Source: Prevotella sp. (lineage in GTDB: Bacteria; Bacteroidota; Bacteroidia; Bacteroidales; Bacteroidaceae). Taken from it: a stretch of 64,000 bases of DNA. The DNA lies in assembly GCA_017471245.1 (NCBI GenBank), contig JAFUVB010000061.1:1-64000 (forward strand). Reading direction: 5' to 3'. How positions within the stretch are numbered: the stretch's first letter is position 1; each line of letters opens with the position of its first letter. A program made the translations under genes and the position numbers. The notes beneath the pieces were generated by a model, which did no database searches, had not been told where the DNA came from, and saw nothing but the letters and a program-made list of their open reading frames with translations. Shown here piece by piece: positions 1 to 6,818 of the stretch.

Positions 1-854
1 GCACCCACCTTCAGCCGCATCGTCATCTCCACGGGGAACCGCTTCTCATCGAACTTCCCCTGCACTGTTCCCTCATAGACGTATTCCTCCGCGTCAATCT
101 CTGCCAGACATTTCTCATTGATGCTGTCAGCCGTGCAGTTGCGCGAGGCCAGCGTGATCACCATCCCGTCAGCCTTCGTAGGCTGACAGACACGGCGGTT
201 CAGGTGCATCAAGTCCTCGGGCGTCACCTTGTTCAGCCTCACGTTCTCCAGTATCTGGAGGAAGTGCACGTCATCCTGGCGGTACACCTTCTGAAACTCT
301 ATCTTCACCAGTCGCATCCGCTTGATGACGTCTGCCTTGTAGAAGAAGCAGTCGTCCGCATGGTAGAGGTCCTGCATCAGTTCGCGCTCCTCCTTCCGTG
401 CCACCACTGGCGGCAACTGGAACATATCGCCCACGAAGATTACCTGCTTGCCACCGAAGGGCTGGGTGGAGCGCAGCGTCTTGCGCATGGTGTAGTCGAT
501 GGCATCGATGATGTCGCAGCGCACCATCGACACCTCGTCTATGATGATGGTGTCCGTGTGCAGCAGCGTCTGTATGCGTGCCTCGCTCATCTTGCCCATC
601 GTGCCGGGATAGCACACGTCCATTGGCAGTCCGAAGAACGAGTGGATGGTGTCGCCACCCGCCAGGATGGCCGCCACGCCCGTCGGTGCCAGCGTGATGA
701 ACTGCTTGTCCACCATCTGCTGCACCTTCCGCAAAAAGGTGGTCTTACCCGTTCCTGCCCTGCCGGTCAGGAAGAAACTGCTGTTCGTATTCGCAATCAG
801 CTCGTAGGCCAGCATCTGCTGCCTGTTCTCGGTATCTATCTGCATCTGTTCCAT
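1..854 (-). CDS. PIF1-like ATP-dependent DNA helicase, N-terminal part (runs off the window)
   Basis: The frame is open from an ATG at 854 to the window edge, so the C-terminal part is missing. About 285 residues are visible. They show the order expected of a PIF1/RecD-type superfamily 1 helicase: Walker A GRAGTGKTT near residue 30, Walker B IIIDEVSMV near residue 108, a GDMFQLPPV motif III near 145 and a YRQ motif near 190. Such proteins unwind DNA 5' to 3' and in Bacteroidota often sit in accessory regions. The start follows the upstream gene's stop by two bases, so it is the last visible gene of a three-gene leftward operon with two proteins of unknown function. That operon shares a palindromic upstream site with the CRISPR-cas operon. 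The helicase call is firm; the cellular role is open. Confidence 0.88.
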   Translation of the reverse strand, partial: MEQMQIDTENRQQMLAYELIANTNSSFFLTGRAGTGKTTFLRKVQQMVDKQFITLAPTGVAAILAGGDTIHSFFGLPMDVCYPGTMGKMSEARIQTLLHTDTIIIDEVSMVRCDIIDAIDYTMRKTLRSTQPFGGKQVIFVGDMFQLPPVVARKEERELMQDLYHADDCFFYKADVIKRMRLVKIEFQKVYRQDDVHFLQILENVRLNKVTPEDLMHLNRRVCQPTKADGMVITLASRNCTADSINEKCLAEIDAEEYVYEGTVQGKFDEKRFPVEMTMRLKVG

Positions 855-856
855 AG

Positions 857-1363
857 TTATCGCTGTTCTATTTGGGGAAGTATCTGCGTTAGCCGCGTGT
901 TGAAGTCCTGGTCAAGGAAGCTCTTGTAGCAACCATTGACGAGGGCCTTTGCCTGTTCCGTTGTCTGCTCTGCGGGCAGGCATACCCGCTGCATCTTCAT
1001 CACGCCCGTCAGGAAGTCCTTCACCATCTGTTCCGACTCTTGGCGGATGAACTCCTCGTTGCGAAACACCTTGTCGTAGTCACGCTTCTGAATGAGTTCC
1101 ATCCGCTGCCCGTTGAAAGCATAGAGTTCTATGCTGTCGATGTAGGTCCAGCTGTGGTAGAGGCCCACCTTCTCCACAATGACGATGCGGTCGCAGAAGC
1201 GGATACCGAGGTAGTATCGGTGTCCGTTGCCGCTTTCGTGCTCCTCGCAGATGAACATCTTCTGCCCCTCATCCCACACGGGGACGTGAACACGCGGGTT
1301 GCCGAAGGTCGGCAGAATGCTGTCAAACAGATTCTTGTTGATTGCTTTGGTCAGTGTTGCCAT
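857..1363 (-). CDS. Unknown protein, 168 aa, paralogue of the gene just upstream
   Basis: I do not recognise a named family. The protein is soluble, with no signal peptide or membrane segment. Its centre (about residues 50-125) aligns with the neighbouring 147-aa protein: IRFCDRIVIVEKVG against IRLSNRLVVYYDLG, then an ELYAFNG/KLFCFDG segment, then a helix ending MVKDFLTG against MLKNFLAG. The two are therefore tandem paralogues that have diverged well below half identity. It lies between that paralogue and the PIF1-like helicase, with 14 bp and 2 bp gaps, so the three genes are almost certainly co-transcribed. The C-terminal third is helical and charged. A role with the helicase is inferred from context only. 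Confidence 0.75.
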   Translation of the reverse strand: MATLTKAINKNLFDSILPTFGNPRVHVPVWDEGQKMFICEEHESGNGHRYYLGIRFCDRIVIVEKVGLYHSWTYIDSIELYAFNGQRMELIQKRDYDKVFRNEEFIRQESEQMVKDFLTGVMKMQRVCLPAEQTTEQAKALVNGCYKSFLDQDFNTRLTQILPQIEQR

Positions 1364-1377
1364 AGTCTTGTCGGTTT

Positions 1378-1821
1378 TTATGCCAGTTGCTTACGTTGTG
1401 TTTCCTCTATCATGCCCTGCGCGAAGCTGAGCATCTCCTGCTCCGAGACGTATGCCCCCTGTGCTTTCAACTGTCCGGCGAGGAAGTTCTTCAGCATCAG
1501 GACGCTCTGCTGCTTGGCGAACTGCTCGCTGAAGATGCGGTAGTCACAGCCGCCCCAATACCTCTGTGCGATGAGATTTGTCTTTGGCCCGTCGAAGCAG
1601 AACAGCTTGATGCCGTTCAGGAAGGTGTAGGCGTACCCCTGTCCCAGGTCGTAGTACACCACCAACCTGTTCGAGAGGCGTATCGCTTTGTAGTACATGT
1701 TCCCTGCTGCGCTGGTGTACCCCTGCGACAGGAATACGTTCTTTGCTGCGTTGTATGTCACTTGCTCGCCAGAGAGTGCCGGCAGAGCCTTGGTTGCGAT
1801 GATCTGAAGTGATGTGTTCAT
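1378..1821 (-). CDS. Unknown protein, 147 aa, first gene of the helicase operon
   Basis: This is the first gene downstream of a Bacteroidota-type promoter at 1897-1904. It is a cytosolic protein with no recognised domain. It contains the same beta-rich core followed by a helical tail seen in the adjacent 168-aa protein (shared pattern: IRxxxRxVxxxxxG, then LxxFxG, then a helix with MxKxFLxG). The C-terminus is rich in Glu and Gln. The start ATG at 1821 gives a leader of roughly 70 nt. Expression may be coupled to the CRISPR-cas operon, because both promoters carry the same 29-bp palindrome at the same distance. It could be a nucleic-acid-associated accessory protein, but nothing in the sequence shows that. 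Confidence 0.75.
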   Translation of the reverse strand: MNTSLQIIATKALPALSGEQVTYNAAKNVFLSQGYTSAAGNMYYKAIRLSNRLVVYYDLGQGYAYTFLNGIKLFCFDGPKTNLIAQRYWGGCDYRIFSEQFAKQQSVLMLKNFLAGQLKAQGAYVSEQEMLSFAQGMIEETQRKQLA

Positions 1822-1896
1822 TCTATTATTGATTTAAGTTCCCACCACTAAGCCTTTTCAGCATCAATCTCGCGATGGTTTCGATGATTGACGCTG

Positions 1897-1904
1897 CAAA
1901 GGTA
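1897..1904 (-). promoter_or_regulatory. -7 promoter element of the unknown/helicase operon
   Basis: On the minus strand this reads TACCTTTG, a perfect match to the Bacteroidota sigma-ABfr -7 consensus TAnnTTTG. It lies 76 bp before the first start codon (1821). A 29-bp palindrome begins 38 bp upstream of it. Confidence 0.7.
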
Positions 1905-1942
1905 AAAAGTTTCCAGGAACTATACAAGAAAACAAGGTTGTG

Positions 1943-1971
1943 AAACGGTTCCGTTCTATGAGGAACCGTTT
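1943..1971. promoter_or_regulatory. 29-bp palindrome, copy 1 (candidate operator)
   Basis: The arms AAACGGTTCC (1943-1952) and GGAACCGTTT (1962-1971) are perfect 10-bp inverted repeats around a 9-bp centre. A second copy of the same 10+9+10 design is at 12949-12977, upstream of the cas operon. In both cases exactly 38 bp separate the palindrome from the -7 box. No T-run follows it on either strand, so a terminator is unlikely. The position, centred about 60-65 bp upstream of the expected start of transcription, fits an activator site, but the binding protein is unknown. Confidence 0.7.
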
Positions 1972-2024
1972 GCCACCTTATTTATATAATACCTCGAAAG
2001 CACCACATACTCAAACAGCACCAT

Positions 2025-2427
2025 ATTTTAATCCTTGTTCTTATGGAATATGCTCACTGAGTGCATACCCAAAAGGAAATAGATATGGCTATTCAGTCTT
2101 AATCCTTGTTCTTATGGAATATGCTCACTGAGTTCATTTAATTTATTAACAATTTAAAACTTTTAAAAATTGTCTTAATCCTTGTTCTTAAGGAATATGC
2201 TCACTGAGCTTAGTAGTTGAGAACGCTATCTAAAGGCATTAGCACAGTCTTAATCCTTGTTCTTATGGAATATGCTCACTGAGAGGTCGCGTGATAACAT
2301 TCGCTAAGCGAAGTGTGTCTTAATCCTTGTTCTTATGGAATATGCTCACTGAGAGAACATTGGAACCATTCATGACTATGCCTGGCGGAGGTCTTAATCC
2401 TTGTTCTTATGGAATATGCTCACTGAG
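2025..2427 (-). CRISPR. CRISPR array, 6 repeats of 37 bp, 5 spacers
   Basis: Repeats start at 2025, 2096, 2172, 2247, 2317 and 2391; spacers are 34, 39, 38, 33 and 37 bp. In the plus direction the repeat begins GTCTTAATCCTTG and ends GCTCACTGAG. The copy at 2025 has two mismatches at its outer end and the copy at 2172 has one internal mismatch. Transcription is leftward: the degenerate terminal repeat marks 2025 as the old end, the leader with a TACCTTTG promoter lies at the cas2-proximal side, and on the minus strand the repeat ends in ATTAAGAC, which fits the 8-nt 5' handle of type III crRNAs. The array is short, so few past infections are recorded. Confidence 0.97.
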
Positions 2428-2534
2428 TCCAAAAAATGTAAATATCTCATTTTGAGGAATCTATAAGTTTACTCATACTACCTGATACTCAAAAATATCA
2501 AAAAAATGCTCATCTTTTTGAACGTGCAAAGGTA
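2428..2534 (-). promoter_or_regulatory. CRISPR leader with promoter
   Basis: This AT-rich 107-bp stretch separates the newest repeat (2391-2427) from a minus-strand TACCTTTG -7 box at 2527-2534. Transcription would start about 90 bp before the first repeat and run through the array. The leader has no open reading frame. The palindrome found at the two operon promoters is absent here, so the array promoter is probably controlled separately. Confidence 0.65.
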
Positions 2535-2578
2535 CAAATTTATTTCAATATGTCAAAGAGCGATTTAGTTAATCTTTT

Positions 2579-3055
2579 CTAAAAGAATAACGTATTTTTG
2601 CTTTGGGTTATGACATCAAGATTAATGTCTTGCCCGATGATTTTCATACTCGTAAGTATATCTGATGAGACAGGGCATACAATGATGCTGTCATGATTCT
2701 CGTAGAGCGACTGCACCTCTACCATGTCCCTTTTTATCCTCTCGTATTTCTCCATACTGAGATTGGCAAGGAAAATAGATTTCTGAATACGATAACACCC
2801 CATTCGCTCCAAATACTTTACTATGTTATATCTGACCTTGTTGCTTTCTATGTCGTACATTATGAAAAAAAGCATCTTACCTCCTTGTTTTGTTGTTTGA
2901 TGAATGAGTCCCAAAATGGCATCAATACGCTTTTGAAGAGTCGGCATATCATCTGCATTTACTGCAAGCCGATTAATAACTGGGGAATCTTCCAATCCTG
3001 AACGGTTCAGTTTCCTCAGTACTTCAAGATAATGCGATGCAGACTTCTTTTCCAT
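2579..3055 (-). CDS. cas2: CRISPR adaptation protein Cas2 with a 60-residue N-terminal extension
   Basis: Cas2 partners with Cas1 in the spacer-integration complex. The core starts at Met61 with MLFFIMYDIE, including the conserved Asp68 at the end of the first strand, and continues RYNIVKYLERMGCYRIQKSI, the ferredoxin-like fold of the family. Typical Cas2 is 85-100 aa; this one is 158 aa because of a helical, charged extension before Met61. The long start at 3055 is preferred because it follows the Prim-Pol stop by two bases, but an internal start at Met61 cannot be excluded. It is the last gene of the cas operon, before the leader. The extension may contact the neighbouring Prim-Pol or Cas1; that is inference. 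Confidence 0.92.
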   Translation of the reverse strand: MEKKSASHYLEVLRKLNRSGLEDSPVINRLAVNADDMPTLQKRIDAILGLIHQTTKQGGKMLFFIMYDIESNKVRYNIVKYLERMGCYRIQKSIFLANLSMEKYERIKRDMVEVQSLYENHDSIIVCPVSSDILTSMKIIGQDINLDVITQSKNTLFF

Positions 3056-3057
3056 CT

Positions 3058-4071
3058 CTATAGTTGATAAACAAACATCTGAATCAATTGGGCTGTCAAT
3101 TCATTTAGTTCTGCATTCGTACCACTTCTTGGCGATTTCACCACAGAGAACCCCCTCTTGCCAAAGAAGACGTTAATTTCTGCTAGTTTAATTCCCATGC
3201 TGATTCTTAGTTTCTTACCATACTGGATATCGATAATCTCCGTAACAATGAGACCGGTATCTTGAATATAAGTCACGAGATCATCGATAATCATATTCAA
3301 CTGTTCTGGCACAAATGCGTCTGGCTTTTTCCTAATGATCTTTGAGTTCGGGTGAAGGCATTGTTTGATTTTATCCATGATCTCCTTGTCAGGGTCAGAT
3401 GGTAAGTGTATAGTATCACCTGTCGGAAATTTCTTCTCTTCCCTCTTTTGTTTTGCCATCAAGTCGAACATCGCCAACGGATCAGATTGTTGCACATATA
3501 GCCCAATATCTACCGACTCGCAGTCATTATTAAAATAGGCTTCGCTGTCGAAACTTAAAAAGCATGCCCTTGTCACATCAGAAGTTCGTTTGTCGACCAC
3601 CTGTTCCAACTGATACTGCTCTGAAAACCTACGCAAGAATTCCTTATAAAACAGAGAGTAAAGTCCAGTATCATAGCATCGCTCGCGCAGTCGGAACATC
3701 ACCTTTACTCCGTCTTCACTCGGCGAAGTAAAGTACATCATGATTCTTTCGTCATCATGGATGCGAGACTTAACCGTGTCGATAGTAAGCCCTTTGTCGC
3801 TCAAGTGGTCAATGTCAACAACAAAGCATTCTGTATAGCCAAAGTTTTCAGTGTTCCGATAAGGGGGATTGAAAATGCCGCATACAACGTATGGAAGTGT
3901 ACGTTTCTGTTCGTTGTATTGCTTAGGAGATATCTGATAAGCAACACGAAGTTGTCTGATTTTAGCATCAACATAAGGTTCTGGATGAACAATACATTGG
4001 TAAAGTTCCAACTCCCGCATCTTCTTCAGCGGGTCATCTGCCGACTGGATATTAGTACCAAACATAATCAT
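3058..4071 (-). CDS. CRISPR-associated primase-polymerase (CAPP, VirE-N/BT4734-type Prim-Pol)
   Basis: The 337-aa protein has the archaeo-eukaryotic primase signature of VirE N-terminal-like Prim-Pols: the metal-binding pair in FVVDIDHL (Asp86, Asp88), the nucleotide-binding loop SPSEDGVKV (116-124) and the third motif DVTRACFLSFDSEA (Asp175). CRISPR-associated Prim-Pols are known to associate with Cas1 and Cas2 and to synthesise DNA or RNA, presumably to make or repair prespacers. The gene lies between cas1 and cas2, overlapping cas1 by 4 bp (ATGA), which implies translational coupling. Residues 230-337 form a second, helical domain I cannot name. The family assignment is from motifs; polymerase activity is not shown by the sequence. 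Confidence 0.85.
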   Translation of the reverse strand: MIMFGTNIQSADDPLKKMRELELYQCIVHPEPYVDAKIRQLRVAYQISPKQYNEQKRTLPYVVCGIFNPPYRNTENFGYTECFVVDIDHLSDKGLTIDTVKSRIHDDERIMMYFTSPSEDGVKVMFRLRERCYDTGLYSLFYKEFLRRFSEQYQLEQVVDKRTSDVTRACFLSFDSEAYFNNDCESVDIGLYVQQSDPLAMFDLMAKQKREEKKFPTGDTIHLPSDPDKEIMDKIKQCLHPNSKIIRKKPDAFVPEQLNMIIDDLVTYIQDTGLIVTEIIDIQYGKKLRISMGIKLAEINVFFGKRGFSVVKSPRSGTNAELNELTAQLIQMFVYQL

Positions 4072-5057
4072 TTTTCAAACCTTTTTAATTTTTGGGCTAA
4101 ATTCTGGATATACAAATTCATGTGAGTGAGCCTTGACCTGACGACTCCACCTTTTGAGATTGTCTCGTCAAGATAATCGTTAAACGACTGTATGAGTATC
4201 CGCCTTCCGAGCGGTTCGAGCCAGAAGGAGCCGTCCTCGCGAATAGAGTAGCATTCTTCGGTGATGCCGTTCTGGGTCAACAATGTGAAAACAACGTAAT
4301 CGACCCAAATCCGATAAAGTTCAATAACATCGTAGACCAAGACCGGACGGTTATAATCATCACGATGGAGGATACCGATGTACGGATCAATCCCTGCCTT
4401 GATAAGTGCCCCTTCTATCTTGCCATACAATATGCCATAGCCATAGTTCAGGAAGGCATTGGCCACATTCATGGCCGGATGCTGACTGCGTTGCTCAAAC
4501 TGGTATTCCTCAGGCAGGTACTTGACGATGGTACTGAAGTAAATGCGCGATGCCTGCCCTTCCCAGCCTCTCAGCGTCGGGGCCACATCACTCACCATCT
4601 CTCCCTCCAGTTTACAAACTTTCGAGCGAAAGCCCTCTATTCGTTCAATACTCCTTTTGCGCTCCCGCTCATGTAAAGTGTCACGTGGTTGAAGAAGCAA
4701 CATAAGAGCCTGCTGGTTCTCCATCTTCTGCATAATGACCTCCTTAATCCAATCAAGAGCAGCATGAGAGGCCGTGAAGTTGAGTTGGCCTTTGCGAATG
4801 GTGGATATAGAGCCATAACGAGGACTCCACACACGACCAATGGGATGTCCGCTCTTATCCATGAACATTACGTCAATTTCATGTTCTATAGCCAACATCA
4901 CAGCATCGCTTGTAATCTGTGCGCCACGACTGATTTGTATCGACTTAACATCATCCACGGGAATACGATGTCGCTCACCTTTCTTGGTGATGACAAAGGC
5001 CTCGTTGTCGCGGTTCAGCGATAAGCCAAAGGTGTTCAGTATCAACTCCATAGGCAC
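4068..5057 (-). CDS. cas1: CRISPR-associated endonuclease/integrase Cas1
   Basis: This 329-aa protein is the integrase of spacer acquisition. The N-terminal beta-domain (about 1-90) reads LNTFGLSLNRDNEAFVITKK. The helical catalytic domain has the Cas1 pattern: AFLNYGYGILYGKIEGAL with the metal-binding Glu, GIDPYIGILHRDD with the catalytic His, and VYDVIELYRIWVDY with the acidic residue of the third motif. Length is normal and all key residues are present. It is not fused to a reverse transcriptase, which many type III Cas1 proteins are. The gene follows the 118-aa protein by 17 bp and overlaps the Prim-Pol gene. Confidence 0.96.
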   Translation of the reverse strand: MPMELILNTFGLSLNRDNEAFVITKKGERHRIPVDDVKSIQISRGAQITSDAVMLAIEHEIDVMFMDKSGHPIGRVWSPRYGSISTIRKGQLNFTASHAALDWIKEVIMQKMENQQALMLLLQPRDTLHERERKRSIERIEGFRSKVCKLEGEMVSDVAPTLRGWEGQASRIYFSTIVKYLPEEYQFEQRSQHPAMNVANAFLNYGYGILYGKIEGALIKAGIDPYIGILHRDDYNRPVLVYDVIELYRIWVDYVVFTLLTQNGITEECYSIREDGSFWLEPLGRRILIQSFNDYLDETISKGGVVRSRLTHMNLYIQNLAQKLKRFEK

Positions 5058-5074
5058 AGAATATTATGGGTTAT

Positions 5075-5431
5075 TCAATACTCTCGAAACTTCACAAACT
5101 GGAATTCAGACACTTTTGTTCCATCAGCATTATAGGTAGTCTTCCGTTCTGTGGTAGAAGCTATGCACTTAATCCCCATCTCTTTAAGCTTAGTTACAAC
5201 CATAAAGGTAAATGTCATCTCACCCATGACGTGGACGGTGATGTCACGCACATCCCCCATCGCCACAATCTTTTGCACCCAATCTTGAGCAAGGGCTTGT
5301 AATTGGGTCTTGTCACTATTGGGAGCTACTGCAGGAAAGGAGAGGTCTACGATGTTCCCATAACAGAGGGAGGCCTCTCTCTGCTTGTTGTCCCAATGGC
5401 GAAACGGATGATTGCTGAAATTAACTAACAT
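5075..5431 (-). CDS. Small Rossmann-like type III accessory protein, candidate ring nuclease (Csx15/16/20-like)
   Basis: The protein has 118 aa and opens with a beta-strand and loop, LVNFSNHPFRHW. The rest alternates strands and helices (VHVMGEMTFTFMVVTKLKEM, then KCIASTTERKT, then SEFQFVKFREY), consistent with a single Rossmann-like domain. The NFSxHP start and its place between the CARF-HEPN RNase and cas1 recall the small Csx15/Csx16/Csx20 group, predicted or shown in some members to degrade cyclic oligoadenylate. I cannot identify catalytic residues. A small protein binding or removing the Cas10 second messenger would complete the signalling circuit here. The family assignment is tentative; the gene itself is well supported by tight operon spacing (8 and 17 bp). 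Confidence 0.7.
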   Translation of the reverse strand: MLVNFSNHPFRHWDNKQREASLCYGNIVDLSFPAVAPNSDKTQLQALAQDWVQKIVAMGDVRDITVHVMGEMTFTFMVVTKLKEMGIKCIASTTERKTTYNADGTKVSEFQFVKFREY

Positions 5432-5439
5432 GGCGTAAA

Positions 5440-6816
5440 CTATCTTATTAGTCGGATGATCTTCATGATAATCCTACCAAGTTTATCAATGTCTTCCGGG
5501 GTCAACATCCCTTCTGTACCTTGAATCATTGAAGCATGATTATACTTGTTTCTACAATTATTATGTATCCAAACAACATCCCATCGCATCAGTTTGATGA
5601 AGTCTTGAACAACAGGGGAGGAAACAGCAGTCTGCACTTTCTCTCTAATGCTTTCTAAACAGTCATCCTTCCAATCCTCTTCTCTATAGTTTCCCCAACG
5701 TAACAATGCATTAGATGCGGTACGTTCTTTATATACATGCTCGTCAGTTCCAAGCCGCAGACAGAAATCTGTAGTAATGTTTTCGTCAAGGATGGTGACG
5801 GCCTGCTGATACAGCTGGTGGTCATAACACCATTTCGCCGCTTCATATCCGTTGTGAAGGCTCTCTGGATACATAGTATCTGTTGACTCAAAGTTTTGGA
5901 GAGACTGCTGTATTTCTCCGATAATAGGTGGAATAGGTGCAATGACCTGATTTAATACTTCTGATACCTGCTCATGACAATCTCTAATCTGATTAATGCT
6001 AACACCACTTATGATGTTGGGTGATAGACACAGTTTCATGTCATTCAAGAAATTTTTCAACGATTCTATATAGGCATCCAGAAACCCTTCTGCTAACCTA
6101 CGGTCAATATTTTTTTTCCCCTTTTCTCGCAGCATTGGAATAAGAGCATCGTCTTCTTTCAGTTCTTGTAACTTCTTGATGTTTCCATTCTGAATGAGGT
6201 CAGCAGCAGCATATGTCCAGTCCTGAAGCATAGTCAGTGGGAGGATGTCCATCAGAGGAGCCTCATTGGATGCCGTATCGCGGGCTTCATAGTTGCCATA
6301 GGAAATATGCTTTACTTTTACTCCCTTAAGGAACTTGGCATAGTTGCTCAGCACCAACACCAGCATAGGTAAATAGCGGTAGCTATGAGTGAGATCGAAA
6401 TAAAGTTCGTCGTTGGGAAGGAGTGTACCATAAACGGCATTGAATATGGCCCACATTTCTTCCTCATTCTTTCCATCTGGAATATCAATGGTTTCTACAG
6501 GACAAGGAAGATTCATATCCTGCAGAACCTGCTCTAATCCCATATAGCTCTCTTCTTGTTCTGTCTTGTGGTTCAGTCTTTTAGAAATGTTCTTGTCCCA
6601 GTTTGCTCCCTTTGCACCATTTGTGAGCAAGATGATAATACGGTCAATGACTTCATCATCTGCATTTCGTGTTGTCCAGTTAGTGCTAACCTTCAGGTAC
6701 TCTAACGTTGCCTGCTGGATAAACCTGGTATTCGAAGAGACGAAACTTCCCTTGGTGTATTTGCAGGGTTCATAGAATCCTGTTCCAAGAACGGAAATAA
6801 AAATTTTTCTTGCCAT
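5440..6816 (-). CDS. CARF-HEPN ribonuclease of the Csx1/Csx2 (TM1812) family
   Basis: This 458-aa protein is the expected effector of cyclic-oligoadenylate signalling. The N-terminal CARF domain begins KIFISVLGTGFYEP and includes FDLTHSYRYLPMLVLVLSNY near residues 140-160, a hallmark of the TM1812/TIGR02221 family. The C-terminal HEPN domain has the catalytic RxxxxH as RNKYNH (Arg422, His427), six helices from the end. Binding of the cyclic nucleotide made by the Cas10 GGDD palm is expected to activate non-specific RNA cleavage in the cytoplasm. The gene starts two bases after csm5 ends and is followed by the candidate ring nuclease, so sensor, weapon and possible off-switch are adjacent. Confidence 0.9.
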   Translation of the reverse strand: MARKIFISVLGTGFYEPCKYTKGSFVSSNTRFIQQATLEYLKVSTNWTTRNADDEVIDRIIILLTNGAKGANWDKNISKRLNHKTEQEESYMGLEQVLQDMNLPCPVETIDIPDGKNEEEMWAIFNAVYGTLLPNDELYFDLTHSYRYLPMLVLVLSNYAKFLKGVKVKHISYGNYEARDTASNEAPLMDILPLTMLQDWTYAAADLIQNGNIKKLQELKEDDALIPMLREKGKKNIDRRLAEGFLDAYIESLKNFLNDMKLCLSPNIISGVSINQIRDCHEQVSEVLNQVIAPIPPIIGEIQQSLQNFESTDTMYPESLHNGYEAAKWCYDHQLYQQAVTILDENITTDFCLRLGTDEHVYKERTASNALLRWGNYREEDWKDDCLESIREKVQTAVSSPVVQDFIKLMRWDVVWIHNNCRNKYNHASMIQGTEGMLTPEDIDKLGRIIMKIIRLIR

Positions 6817-6818
6817 AA

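Noticed and set aside
204-929. Long plus-strand reading frame over the helicase
   Set aside because: It has no family features, is rich in His and Leu, and lies antisense to a frame with complete helicase motifs.
1953-2024. Possible terminator of the CRISPR transcript at the 1943-1971 palindrome
   Set aside because: It lies downstream of the array on the minus strand and is a perfect hairpin, but no T-run follows, and its twin lies upstream of the cas promoter where no transcript needs to end. A protein-binding site explains both copies better.
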